Shown one piece after another: positions 27,126-35,964 of a DNA stretch of 64,000 nt. Under the pieces are notes generated by a model. That model was not told the origin of the DNA. It saw only the letters and a list, made by a program, of their open reading frames with translations, and searched no databases. The stretch spans positions 62,001-126,000 of the forward strand of contig NZ_LYMI01000056.1 of NCBI RefSeq assembly GCF_001660815.1, in the 5' to 3' direction. This stretch comes from Xanthomonas nasturtii. Lineage in GTDB: Bacteria; Pseudomonadota; Gammaproteobacteria; Xanthomonadales; Xanthomonadaceae. Positions within the stretch are counted from its first letter, which is position 1. Every line of letters starts with the position of its first letter. A program made the translations under genes and the position numbers.

Positions 27126-29513
27126 TTACCACTTGTAGTTCACGTTGGCGTAGACCAGCGCACCGTTGAAACCGAACGGCGAGGCGCTGCTATAGGGCAG
27201 GTAGGTGCGCGTGCCCAGGCCGGCTTCCTGGCGGTCCGGATATTCGTTGAGCACGTTGTCGCCACCGACGGTGAAGTTCCACGCGCCCAGCTTGTAGGAC
27301 GCAGCCAGATCCAGCGTCCACTTGGCCGCATAGGTCTGGTCGCTGCCGGCATTGGTGCCGAAGGTGCTGAACTCGCCCCAGCGCGTGGCAGTGCCGGTGA
27401 ACGACCAGTTGCCCGGCGCCCAGGTGCCGCCCAGGAAGAACTTGTCGCGCGGCGTGCCTTCGGTGATGCGGCCGAGTTCCGCGCGGCCGATGCGGACTGC
27501 ATTCGGGTCGATCGCCACCAATGCGGCCGGGTTGTCGGCGATGCGCTCCACTTCGGTCTTGTTGTAGTTGTAGCCGCTGGTGAACTCGGCGCTGCCGCCG
27601 TCCAGGTTCCAGCGGTAGGTGCCGACCGCATCCACGCCCTGGGTCTTGGTGTCCACCGCATTGGTGAAGTAACGCCCGCCACCGATACCCGGGAAGCCAT
27701 TGGCCTGCAGGTAGTTGCGTGCGGCGGTCGAGGTGAGGTTCTCCGACAGCACGATGCGGTCGTCGATATCGATGCGGTAAGCGTCGACGGTGATGTACAG
27801 ATTTTCCACCGGCTGCAGCACCACGCCCAGACCGTAGTTCTTGGATTCTTCGGCCTTGAGCGGTTCGGCACCGAGCGCGATCGCGGCCGGGTTGTCGGTA
27901 CGGAAGGTGCCGATCTCGAACGGGATCGCGGTGACCGTGCCGTTGGGCTGCGCCACATTGAGGAACTGGGTGGCAATCGACTGGAAGTTCTGCTGCTGCA
28001 AGGACGGTGCGCGGAAGCCGGTCGACGCGGTAGCACGCAATGCCACCTTGTCGGTAAAGGCATAGCGCAACGACAGCTTGCCGGTGGCGGTGTCGCCGAA
28101 GTCGCTGTACTTCTCGTAGCGCCCGGCCAGGCCGGCGGAGAACTTCTCGGTCAGATCCGCTTCCAGATCTACATACGCCGAGTGGCTGTTGCGGTTGTAG
28201 TAACCGGCATCGGAGAGCTTGAAGCCGGGGAACACCTGCGCGCCCGGAATCAGCGTCCCCGCCGCCGAGGGAATGCCGCCATTGGCAGATGACGCCGCAT
28301 CGCCAGGCGACTGGTTGAACTTTTCGCCGCGCCATTCCGCACCGAACGCCAGCGTGACCGGGTAGGCCAGGCCCCAGTCCAGGGTCTTGGTGAAATCGGC
28401 ATTGAGCACGTTCTGCGTCACTTCCAGCGTACCTGCGTGGAAGTCGGTCGGGCTGGCCAGCCCCAGGCTGTTGTTCAAGCTGTTGCGCACATCGAAGGTG
28501 AGGTTGTTCTGGCCGTAGTTGTAGCTCAGATCGATGTTCAAACCGCCTTCGGTGGAGGTCTTCAAACCGCCCACCCACGAGACGTCCTTGCTGACGTTGT
28601 AGATCTGCGGCAGGAAGCCGTCCGGATAGATTTCCGGGCGGTTACGGTTGTCGCCGGCAAACCGGAAGTAACCGTTGGACAGCACTTCGCGCCGGCTGAC
28701 CATGCCGAACGAGTAGAAGGTCAGGTAATCGGTGGGGCTGTACTGACCATTGAACGAGATGGCGCCCTGGTCGATTTCGGGGTCGCCGTAGCGCTGCTCC
28801 ACGCGGCCGCCGAACGGCAACGCGCGGTTGGTCTGGTCCGAGTGCCCGGCCTGCGCGGCCAGATGCACCTTGCCGGTGCCGGCGAAGCTGAAACCGGCAT
28901 CGCCGGACAACTGATACTGCTCGCCGTCGCCGGCGCTGTACTTGCCGTAGCGGCCATTGACGCTGCCGCCTTCGCCGCTGCCCTTGAGCACGATGTTGAT
29001 CACGCCGGCGATGGCATCCGAGCCGTATTGCGCCGATGCACCGTCGCGCAGCACTTCGATGCGCTCCACTGCGGCGATCGGAATGGTGTTGAGGTCGGCC
29101 GGCGACGAGCCGCGTCCCTGGGTGTCGTTGAGGTTGATCAGCGCAGTGCTGTGATAGCGCTTGCCGTTGACCAGCACCAGCACCTGATCCGGCGACAGGC
29201 CGCGCAGCTGCGCCGGGCGCACTGCGTCAGAGCCGTCGGAGATGGCCGGGCGCGGGAAATTCAGCGAGGGGATCGCGCGTGACAGCGCGGTCGCCAACTC
29301 GGTGGTGCCGGTCGATTCCAGTGCCTGTGGCGAGATGATGTCGATCGGCGATGCCGATTCGGCCACGGTGCGATCGGCCACGCGCGTGCCGGTCACAATG
29401 AGGGTGTCGAGGGTTTTCTGGGTCGGTGCCTGCGATTGCGCAGATGCGCTTGAAGCGGAAAACGACAGTGCAAGAACAACGGCGACTGCGAGTGGACTGG
29501 TCTTGCAATTCAT
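27126..29513 (-). CDS. TonB-dependent receptor, tandem paralogue 2
   Basis: 795-residue outer-membrane receptor. The signal peptide MNCKTSPLAVAVVLALSFSA continues to SSASAQS; then LDTLIVTGTRVADRTVAESA (TonB box and start of plug), LRGLSPDQVLVLVNGKRY and DGASAQYGSDAIAGVINIVL. The barrel carries TGFRAPSLQQQNFQS and ends NVNYKW with an aromatic C-terminal residue. ATG 29513 follows CGGAGTTGTC, an upstream sequence shared with receptor 3. Substitutions against receptors 1 and 3 are concentrated in the barrel, as expected if the ligands differ. Substrate unknown. Confidence 0.9.
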   Translation of the reverse strand: MNCKTSPLAVAVVLALSFSASSASAQSQAPTQKTLDTLIVTGTRVADRTVAESASPIDIISPQALESTGTTELATALSRAIPSLNFPRPAISDGSDAVRPAQLRGLSPDQVLVLVNGKRYHSTALINLNDTQGRGSSPADLNTIPIAAVERIEVLRDGASAQYGSDAIAGVINIVLKGSGEGGSVNGRYGKYSAGDGEQYQLSGDAGFSFAGTGKVHLAAQAGHSDQTNRALPFGGRVEQRYGDPEIDQGAISFNGQYSPTDYLTFYSFGMVSRREVLSNGYFRFAGDNRNRPEIYPDGFLPQIYNVSKDVSWVGGLKTSTEGGLNIDLSYNYGQNNLTFDVRNSLNNSLGLASPTDFHAGTLEVTQNVLNADFTKTLDWGLAYPVTLAFGAEWRGEKFNQSPGDAASSANGGIPSAAGTLIPGAQVFPGFKLSDAGYYNRNSHSAYVDLEADLTEKFSAGLAGRYEKYSDFGDTATGKLSLRYAFTDKVALRATASTGFRAPSLQQQNFQSIATQFLNVAQPNGTVTAIPFEIGTFRTDNPAAIALGAEPLKAEESKNYGLGVVLQPVENLYITVDAYRIDIDDRIVLSENLTSTAARNYLQANGFPGIGGGRYFTNAVDTKTQGVDAVGTYRWNLDGGSAEFTSGYNYNKTEVERIADNPAALVAIDPNAVRIGRAELGRITEGTPRDKFFLGGTWAPGNWSFTGTATRWGEFSTFGTNAGSDQTYAAKWTLDLAASYKLGAWNFTVGGDNVLNEYPDRQEAGLGTRTYLPYSSASPFGFNGALVYANVNYKW

Positions 29514-29615
29514 GCGGTGACAACTCCGAGTGGGGAACGGATGCAGCGCAGTGGGGCCCCCTCCCGGGCCGCGTCCGTTGCGGCAGCTGCGGTGCGTTCT
29601 CAACCATTAACCACG

Positions 29616-29643
29616 CGTAACCACATGTCAAATTTTGGTTACG
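29616..29643 (-). promoter_or_regulatory. Inverted repeat and promoter-like sequence upstream of receptor 2
   Basis: CGTAACC (29616-29622) and GGTTACG (29637-29643) form a perfect 7-bp inverted repeat with 14 bases between, about 105-130 bases upstream of the receptor ATG. On the minus strand the spacer holds TTGACA, a consensus -35, followed after 16 bases by TAATGG. A repressor or activator bound to the repeat could control the receptor. Confidence 0.45.
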
Positions 29644-29788
29644 TTGCGCAAGCAATTGTCATCGGCGATGTGTTGCTGGCAACGTTGTCATCGTGCACCA
29701 AAGTAATGCGTTGCTTGCACCAGGCCTGCCGCGGCGGGGGTTTGTTTGCACCATCATGGACATCGATACCAGTTATGAAACTTCTGCA

Positions 29789-30114
29789 TCAGAAGGTGAT
29801 CTGCACCGCATCCGCACTGTGTTGCGCAACTCCATGGACCACCGCTTCGATAGTGTTGCCATCCGGAGCGAGCACGAACGCCGCGTAGTAGTGCGGGTGA
29901 TACGGGCGCAGGCCGGGCGCGCCGTTGTCGCGACCACCGTTGGCGAGCGCGGCCTGATGGAATGCCTGCACCATGGCGACGTCGTGCGCCTGGAAAGCCA
30001 GGTGATGGCGGCCGGTGAGCACGCCCTGCGCCACCGTGTCGCGGTCGGAGAGGTGGGCACCGTCGGCGCCCGCCTCACATTGCAACAGGCACACCCGACG
30101 CGCAGGCGCAGTGC
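29789..30114 (-). pseudogene. C-terminal fragment of a VOC (glyoxalase/bleomycin-resistance) family protein
   Basis: Directly after the stop of receptor 3, on the same strand, one frame reads HHLAFQAHDVAMVQAFHQAA, then GGRDNGAPGLRPYHPHYYAA, then FVLAPDGNTIEAVVHG and a stop at 29789. This is the second half of a VOC-fold protein, including the conserved GRDNGAPG..YHP..Y..FV..PDG..E pattern with the metal-binding glutamate. The N-terminal half (about 60 residues and start codon) is missing; similarity fades at about 30070, shortly before the receptor stop. It is best read as a remnant of a gene cut by the rearrangement that placed receptor 3 here. Confidence 0.7.
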
Positions 30115-32496
30115 TTACCAGCGGTAGTTGATGCGTCCGTACACGTAGGCACCATTGAAGCCGAACGGCGACAGATTGCTGTACGGAAACTGCCCGCTGG
30201 TGGAATTGGGGAAGTTGTTTTCGTCCGGGTATTCGTCCAGCACATTGTCTGCGCCCAGCGTCAGCGTCCAGCGATCGACCCTGTAGCTGGCCGATGCATC
30301 CACCACCCACTTGGCGCCGAAGGTCTGGTCGTTGATCGCCGCGGCCGGGCGGGTGCTGTACTTGCCGTAGCGCGTCGCACCCAGGGCCAGCGTCCAGTGC
30401 TCCAGATTCCAGCTGCCGTTGATCAGGAACTTGTCGCGCGGGAAGCCCTCTTCGATGCGGCCACGTTCGGTGCGGTCGATGCGCTCCAGGCTCAGCCCGT
30501 TGGCCGACAGCGCCGCCGGGTTGGCCGCCACGCTGCGCACTTCGGTTTCCGAGTAGTTGTAGCCGGCGGTCAGATCCACGCTGCTGGCGGCAAGCTGCCA
30601 GCGGTAGCTGCCCACCACATCCACGCCGCGCGTACGCGTGTCTACCGCATTGGTGAAGTAACGCCCGCCGTTGATGCCGAAGATGCCCTGCGCTTCGAGC
30701 AGGTTACGCACGCCCGTGCCGGTGAGGTTGGACGAGAGCACGATGCGGTCGTCCACATCGATCTGATACGCATCCACGGTGAGGTAGAGCGCATCGGTGG
30801 GCTGCAGCACCAGGCCCAGGCTGTAGGACAAGGCGGTTTCCGCGTCCAGCGGCTCGGCACCGAGTGCGCGCGCCACATTGCTGTCGGCGGGGAAGGTGCG
30901 GATCTCGAACGGGGTCGGGTTGCCGGCCAGGAAGGTGGTGCTGGTGGACTGGAAGTATTGCTGCGCCAGCGACGGCGCGCGGAAGCCGGACGACACCGTG
31001 CCGCGCAAGGCGATCTTGTCGGTGAACGCATAACGCGCCGACGCCTTGCCCGAGGCCTGGCTGCCGAAATCGCTGTAGTCCTCGTAACGCCCGGCCAGGC
31101 CGGCAGAGAACTTGTCGGTGAAATCGGCTTCCAGATCCGCGTACAGCGCGTAGCTGTCACGCGAGTACTGGCCCGACACACTCGGCGCGAAGCCGCCGAA
31201 GCCCTGCGCGCCACCGGCCAGCGTGCCGGCCTGGAAATACGAGCCCACTTCGCCTGGCGACTGATTCCACTTTTCGTTGCGGTATTCCGCGCCGAAGGCC
31301 ACCGTCACCGGATACGCCAGGCCCCAGTCGAAGCCGCGCTTGACGTCCAGGTTGACGATGTTCTGCGTGGTTTCCAGCGCACCGTCGTAGAACGCCGTCG
31401 GCGAGTTCGGGCCAAGGCTCACGTTGAGCGTATTGCGGGTGTGGAAATCGATGCGGTTGTAGCCGTAGTTGTAGCTGGCGTCCCAATCCCAACCGCTGGC
31501 GGTGGAACCGCGCACGCCGGCCACCAGCGAGCGGTCCTTGGCGTAGCTCTGGATCTCCGGCAGGAAGCCCTGCGGATAGATCGACAAGATATTCTGGGTG
31601 GTGCTGCCCGGTGCGCGGAAGAATGCGAACGAGGTGATATCGCGGTTGCTGGCGCTGGCGAACGCGTAGCCGGTGATGCTGTCGCTGAACTGGTATTCGG
31701 TGTTGAGCGAGGCGGCCTGCGCATTGACGTCCGGGTCGCCGATCTTGAACGCCTTCTGGCCCACGGACGGCTGCGAGACGCTGGGAGCGCCGGCATAACC
31801 GCGTGCACGGTCGGTGGGGTCTTGCTGATTGAGCTGGGCGGCCACGTGCAGCCAGCCACGGTCGCCGCCGTAGGCCACGCCGGTGTCGCCGGACAGCTCG
31901 TAGTTGCTGCCGTCGCCGGCCGAATACTGGCCGAAGCCGGCCTGCAGGCTGCCGCCCTTTTCCGCGCCCTTGAGCACGAGGTTGATCACACCGGCGATGG
32001 CATCGGAGCCGTACTGCGCCGAGGCGCCGTCGCGCAGCACTTCCACGCGCGCGATTGCCGCCACCGGAATGGTGTTCAGGTCTACCGCTGCGGCGCCGCG
32101 ACCGATGGTGCCGTTGAGGTTGAGCAGCGAAGAGGTGTGGCGGCGCTTGCCGTTGACCAGCACCAGCACCTGATCCGGCGACAGGCCGCGCAGCTGGGCC
32201 GGGCGGATCGCGCTGGTGCCGTCACTCAAGGCCGGGCGCGGGAAGTTCAGCGAGGGCAGGGCGCGCGCCAGTGCGGTGGCCAGTTCGGGGGTGCCGGTGG
32301 CCTGCAGCGACTCGGCGCTGATGATGTCGATCGGCGACTGCGATTCGGCCACGGTGCGGTCGGACACGCGGGTGCCGGTGACGATCACCGTGTCCAGGGT
32401 GTTGGCAGTGGCCGGCGCGGCACCCTGCGCCAGGGCGGGAGAGGCAAGCAGTGCAGCGACCACGGCGGCCGCAAGGCAGGACAGGGGGATGTTCAT
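30115..32496 (-). CDS. TonB-dependent receptor, tandem paralogue 3
   Basis: 793-residue outer-membrane receptor with signal peptide MNIPLSCLAAAVVAALLASP and cleavage after ALA. TonB-box-like LDTVIVTGTRVSDRTVAESQ, plug motifs LRGLSPDQVLVLVNGKRRHT and DGASAQYGSDAIAGVINLVL, barrel motif GFRAPSLAQQYFQS and terminal GRINYRW. ATG 32496 follows CGGAGTTGTC as in receptor 2. Divergent from the ABC-F gene with 180 bases between starts. Together with receptors 1 and 2 it forms an 8-kb paralogous array; ligand unknown. Confidence 0.9.
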   Translation of the reverse strand: MNIPLSCLAAAVVAALLASPALAQGAAPATANTLDTVIVTGTRVSDRTVAESQSPIDIISAESLQATGTPELATALARALPSLNFPRPALSDGTSAIRPAQLRGLSPDQVLVLVNGKRRHTSSLLNLNGTIGRGAAAVDLNTIPVAAIARVEVLRDGASAQYGSDAIAGVINLVLKGAEKGGSLQAGFGQYSAGDGSNYELSGDTGVAYGGDRGWLHVAAQLNQQDPTDRARGYAGAPSVSQPSVGQKAFKIGDPDVNAQAASLNTEYQFSDSITGYAFASASNRDITSFAFFRAPGSTTQNILSIYPQGFLPEIQSYAKDRSLVAGVRGSTASGWDWDASYNYGYNRIDFHTRNTLNVSLGPNSPTAFYDGALETTQNIVNLDVKRGFDWGLAYPVTVAFGAEYRNEKWNQSPGEVGSYFQAGTLAGGAQGFGGFAPSVSGQYSRDSYALYADLEADFTDKFSAGLAGRYEDYSDFGSQASGKASARYAFTDKIALRGTVSSGFRAPSLAQQYFQSTSTTFLAGNPTPFEIRTFPADSNVARALGAEPLDAETALSYSLGLVLQPTDALYLTVDAYQIDVDDRIVLSSNLTGTGVRNLLEAQGIFGINGGRYFTNAVDTRTRGVDVVGSYRWQLAASSVDLTAGYNYSETEVRSVAANPAALSANGLSLERIDRTERGRIEEGFPRDKFLINGSWNLEHWTLALGATRYGKYSTRPAAAINDQTFGAKWVVDASASYRVDRWTLTLGADNVLDEYPDENNFPNSTSGQFPYSNLSPFGFNGAYVYGRINYRW

Positions 32497-32609
32497 GACA
32501 ACTCCGAAAACGGCAGCCCGAGCGGGGCCAACTAGACTTGGCGGTTGGCGATCAGGCCGTGCGAAGCGCATGTGTCGGCCAACCTGAAGGCGCTAATTAT
32601 TCGTTAACG

Positions 32610-32616
32610 CTAGAAT
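32610..32616 (+). promoter_or_regulatory. Probable -10 element of the ABC-F gene
   Basis: TAGAAT at 32611-32616 resembles a sigma-70 -10 hexamer in a locally AT-rich stretch (CGCTAATTATTCGTTAACGC precedes it). No convincing -35 is seen. It lies about 60 bases upstream of the chosen ATG at 32677. Confidence 0.3.
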
Positions 32617-32676
32617 GGCGTCGCAGGAATGCTGCTCATCTGCTCATTCCTTTTCGTTCTATCGGACTGTCCATCA

Positions 32677-34536
32677 ATGATTTCCCTGCGCAACTTCTCC
32701 ATGCGACGCGGCGAGCGTCTGCTGTTGTCCAACGTCGACCTGACCATGCATGCCGGCTACCGCGTCGGCGTGGTGGGCCGGAACGGTACCGGTAAGTCGA
32801 GCCTGTTCGCCGCAGTGAAGGGCGAGCTGGAAGCCGACAAGGGCGACGTGGATCTACCCGGCAAGGTGCGCACCGCCAGCGTCTCGCAGGAAACCCCGTC
32901 GCTGCCCGACCCGGCGCTGTCGTTCGTGCTCGGCGGCGATATCGAGGTGTCCGCGGTGCTGCAGGAAGAGGCAGAGGCCACCGCGCGCGAAGACTGGGAG
33001 GCGGTAGCCAACGCGCACCAGAAGATGGCCGAGCTTGGCGCCTACGACGCCGAGGCGCGTGCCGGCAAGCTGCTGCATGGCCTGGGCTTCCCGGCCGATA
33101 CGCACCACCGCGCGGTGTCGTCGTTCTCCGGCGGCTGGCGCGTGCGGCTGAATCTGGCGCGCGCGCTGATGATGCCCAGCGACCTGTTATTGCTCGACGA
33201 ACCGACCAACCACTTGGACATGGACGCGGTGCTGTGGCTGGAGCAATGGCTGCTCAAGTACCCGGGGACCTTGTTGCTGATTTCGCATGACCGCGAGTTC
33301 CTCGACAACGTCGCCACCCACACGCTGCATCTGCATGGCGGCACCGCCAAGCTGTATGTCGGCGGCTACACCGATTTCGAACGCCAGCGCATCGAACACC
33401 TGCGCCAGCAGCAGATCGCGCACGACAAGGAACAGGCCGAACGCGCGCATCTGCAGAGCTTCATCGACCGCTTCAAGGCGCAGGCCAGCAAGGCGACGCA
33501 GGCGCAGAGCCGCATGAAGCGCCTGGCCAAGATGGCCGGCACCGAAGCGGTGCGCGCCGAGCGCGAATTCCGTATCCAGTTCGCCCAGCCCAACCGGCTG
33601 CCATTTTCGTTGATCCGCTTGAATCATCTGAATGCCGGCTACGGCGCAGATTCGGTGATCCTGCACGACGTTGGCTTCGGCCTGGAGGCGGGCGACCGCA
33701 TCGGGTTGTTGGGCCCCAATGGCGCGGGTAAGTCGACGCTGGTCAAAACCCTGGTGGGCGAACTGCAGCCCTTGTCCGGGGAGCGCAGCGCGCATCCGGA
33801 CTTGCGTATCGGTTACTTCGCGCAGCACACGGTGGAGTCGTTGCATGAAGGCCAGTCGCCGATGGACCACTTCCGCGACCTGTCGCCGGATGGCTCCAAT
33901 CAGGCGTTCCGCGACTTTTTGGGGAAATGGAATTTCGCCGGCGACCGCGCGTTCGAGGTGGTGGATGGTTTCTCCGGCGGCGAGCGCGCGCGCCTGGCGC
34001 TGGCGCTGATCGCCTGGCAGCAGCCCAACGTGCTGCTGCTCGACGAACCGACCAATCACTTGGACCTGGAAATGCGCGAGGCGCTGGCCGAGGCGCTGAG
34101 CGACTTTGAAGGCGCCATCGTGATGGTCTCGCACGATCGCCATCTGATCGGCCTGGTCTGCGACAGTTTCTGGCGCGTGGCCGATGGCGTGGTCGAGCCA
34201 TTCGATGGCGATCTGGACGAATACGCCGCCTGGCTGCGTAGCCGCCCGGCCGCCCAAGGCACCAAGCAGAAGATGGCCGAAGTGGCGCCAACCCCGCCAC
34301 CGCCGACCAAGCCGTTGTCGCCGAAGAAAGCCGTCAACCCGCACAAGCTGGCCAGCGCCGAAAAGCGCGTCGGCGAGCTGGAAGCGGCGCTGGCCGCGCT
34401 GGACCGCGAGTTGGCCAACCCGGGCAACTACGCCGACAGCGACAAGATGGCCGTGCTGGGGCGCGACCGCGAGGCGACGGCGCAACAGCTGGCCGCAGCG
34501 GAAGCGGCGTGGATGGAGTTGATCGACGGCGCGTAA
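32677..34536 (+). CDS. yheS: ABC-F family ATPase (YheS-like)
   Basis: 619-residue soluble protein with two ABC ATPase domains and no membrane part, the ABC-F layout of ribosome-associated translation factors. First domain: Walker A GRNGTGKSS, QETPSLPDPAL (a stretch typical of YheS), signature FSGGWRVRLNLARAL, Walker B LLLLDEPTNHLD. A linker rich in Arg/Gln/Lys (about 235-310) precedes the second domain with GPNGAGKSTLVKTL and FSGGERARLALALIAW. A charged coiled-coil C-terminus follows a Pro-rich spacer ([15 protein letters not shown]). ATG 32677 (MISLRNFSMRRGERLLL) matches family N-termini. Confidence 0.93.
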   Translation: MISLRNFSMRRGERLLLSNVDLTMHAGYRVGVVGRNGTGKSSLFAAVKGELEADKGDVDLPGKVRTASVSQETPSLPDPALSFVLGGDIEVSAVLQEEAEATAREDWEAVANAHQKMAELGAYDAEARAGKLLHGLGFPADTHHRAVSSFSGGWRVRLNLARALMMPSDLLLLDEPTNHLDMDAVLWLEQWLLKYPGTLLLISHDREFLDNVATHTLHLHGGTAKLYVGGYTDFERQRIEHLRQQQIAHDKEQAERAHLQSFIDRFKAQASKATQAQSRMKRLAKMAGTEAVRAEREFRIQFAQPNRLPFSLIRLNHLNAGYGADSVILHDVGFGLEAGDRIGLLGPNGAGKSTLVKTLVGELQPLSGERSAHPDLRIGYFAQHTVESLHEGQSPMDHFRDLSPDGSNQAFRDFLGKWNFAGDRAFEVVDGFSGGERARLALALIAWQQPNVLLLDEPTNHLDLEMREALAEALSDFEGAIVMVSHDRHLIGLVCDSFWRVADGVVEPFDGDLDEYAAWLRSRPAAQGTKQKMAEVAPTPPPPTKPLSPKKAVNPHKLASAEKRVGELEAALAALDRELANPGNYADSDKMAVLGRDREATAQQLAAAEAAWMELIDGA

Positions 34537-34991
34537 GGCGTGGACGAGATGATGCTGCTGCGTGTTGATCGTGCTGATCGATCGCGCTTGCCGAAGGTGA
34601 TCTTTAGCGGTGCAGGGCTATTGCTGTTCTGCATCATGCGTCGACTGAGCAGTGTCTGGACGAGCATGTGTGCCGCTCATCGGGTGTGCCTGAAGCTTAG
34701 GTGGGTAGGGCCGTGCAGGCAGAATGCGTTGCGCTTCGCGCCCGTGCCCTCATCCGGTGCTACGCGCCACCTTCTCCCCCATGAAGGAGGACAATGTCCC
34801 GGCGGGAGAAGGGAGCAAGCCGCAGCTCTGGTGATGAAAAGCCCCTCTCCCTGCGGGAGATGGGTTGGGGTGAGGGTAAGGCGGAAGACAGCCATCTTGA
34901 TGGAGGGGCCAGATAAGCTGCGGCCCAGCCATCGCATACGGGCAAGGCTGTGTCGAGCATACGCACGCAGTCAACCCACCACGCATCCACA
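34537..34991. other. Intergenic region between yheS and ampR
   Basis: 455 bases between the convergent yheS and ampR genes with no gene I can support. The centre is occupied by a GC-rich interspersed repeat (listed at 34745-34882). Short open frames crossing it have no protein-like features. Confidence 0.55.
34745..34882. repeat. Interspersed intergenic repeat with internal inverted segments
   Basis: A composite of the kind commonly dispersed between genes of Xanthomonas and other high-GC proteobacteria: CTTCTCCC ... CGGGAGAAGG (34771-34812) pairs as one inverted arm, and CCCTCTCCCTGCGGGAGATG followed by GGTTGGGGTGAGGG (34843-34877) forms a second stem-like part. CCCTCATCC at the left end is complementary to GGTGAGGG at the right end, so the whole unit can fold. 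Likely a non-coding repeat relic. Confidence 0.6.
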
Positions 34992-35864
34992 TCACCCTGG
35001 CGCTTGCTCCGCCAGCAACCACGCAAGCAAACGTCGCCCAGCCTCACTCTCAGGCCGCGAGCGTAGCCGCGTCAGCCAATAGCGGCCCGCATCGATCGTG
35101 ATCGGGAACGGGCAGACCAAGCGCCCGGCGTCCAGATCCTGACGAAACATGGGCAGCGGCAACAACGCCACGCCGGCGCCAGCTGCCGCCGCACTGGCCA
35201 ACGTCAACGATGAATCGAACATCGCCCCGCGCGCGGGCACGTCGGTCGTCCCCGCGGCACGAAACCATCGCGGCCACTCGTCCAGCCGATACGAGCGCAG
35301 TAACGGCACCTGCGCCAGATCATCCGGGGTGCGCAAGCTGCGCGCCATCGCCGGCGCACAGACCGGCGCAAACGGCGCTTCCATCACCGCTTCGGCAACC
35401 TGGCCCTGCCAATCGCCATCGCCGAAGCGAATTGCCAGATCCAGGCCTTCGCCGGCCAGATCGACGCGATTGTTATGGGTGGACAGGCGTAACTCGATAC
35501 CCGGATGCGCGGCATGAAACGCCGCCAGCCGCGGCAGCAACCAACCAGTGGCGAAGGTGCCCACCACGCCCACGCTGAGCACTTCGCGGTAGCGGCCGTC
35601 GGCAAAGCGTTCCAGGGTGGCGGCGATGCGGTCGAACGCATCGCCCAGCACCGGCGCCAGCGCGGCGCCTTCGTCGGTCAGCGCCACCCCGCGTGGCAGG
35701 CGGTGGAACAGGCTGGTGCCCAGGCGCTGCTCCAGCGCCTTGATCTGGTGACTCAGCGCGGCTTGGCTGACGCATAGCTCGTCCGCCGCGCGGGTCAGGT
35801 TCTGATGGCGGGCAGCCGCCTCGAAGGCACGCAGGGCATTGAGCGGGAGGCGGGGCCTGGGCAT
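34992..35864 (-). CDS. ampR: LysR-type regulator of the divergent beta-lactamase gene (AmpR-like)
   Basis: 290-residue LysR-family regulator. The N-terminal winged helix (MPRPRLPLNALRAFEAAARH, then LTRAADELCVSQAALSHQIK) is of the AmpR/GcvA subgroup, followed by an effector-binding domain from about residue 90 (VGVVGTFATGWLLPRL). It is divergent from a class A beta-lactamase gene with 100 bases between starts, the usual ampR-bla arrangement, where the regulator answers to cell-wall fragments. That ligand response is inherited from family knowledge, not visible here. Confidence 0.85.
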   Translation of the reverse strand: MPRPRLPLNALRAFEAAARHQNLTRAADELCVSQAALSHQIKALEQRLGTSLFHRLPRGVALTDEGAALAPVLGDAFDRIAATLERFADGRYREVLSVGVVGTFATGWLLPRLAAFHAAHPGIELRLSTHNNRVDLAGEGLDLAIRFGDGDWQGQVAEAVMEAPFAPVCAPAMARSLRTPDDLAQVPLLRSYRLDEWPRWFRAAGTTDVPARGAMFDSSLTLASAAAAGAGVALLPLPMFRQDLDAGRLVCPFPITIDAGRYWLTRLRSRPESEAGRRLLAWLLAEQAPG

Positions 35865-35894
35865 GCGCAGAGATTAGTTCAATTCATGTCTGGG

Positions 35895-35910
35895 ATCGAA
35901 ATTTCGCGAT
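35895..35910. promoter_or_regulatory. Candidate AmpR operator
   Basis: ATCGAAATTTCGCGAT is an imperfect palindrome in the 100-base divergent promoter region between ampR and bla. It contains TCGAAATTTCG, a symmetric element of the size LysR-type regulators bind. Nearby ATTAGTTCAATTCAT is AT-rich and may hold promoter elements. Confidence 0.4.
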
Positions 35911-35964
35911 GGTCGCCTGTTTGCTGCGCACCGATACTGCGGGCTCCCTCAAGGAGGCAGGCGC

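Noticed and set aside
34540-35082. Open frame of 180 codons between yheS and ampR
   Set aside because: Crosses the interspersed repeat and antisense of ampR; Pro/Arg-rich, no domain, no ribosome site.
35895-35910. PIP box (TTCGC-N15-TTCGC) for HrpX control near bla
   Set aside because: Only one TTCGC half is present; spacing and second half are missing.
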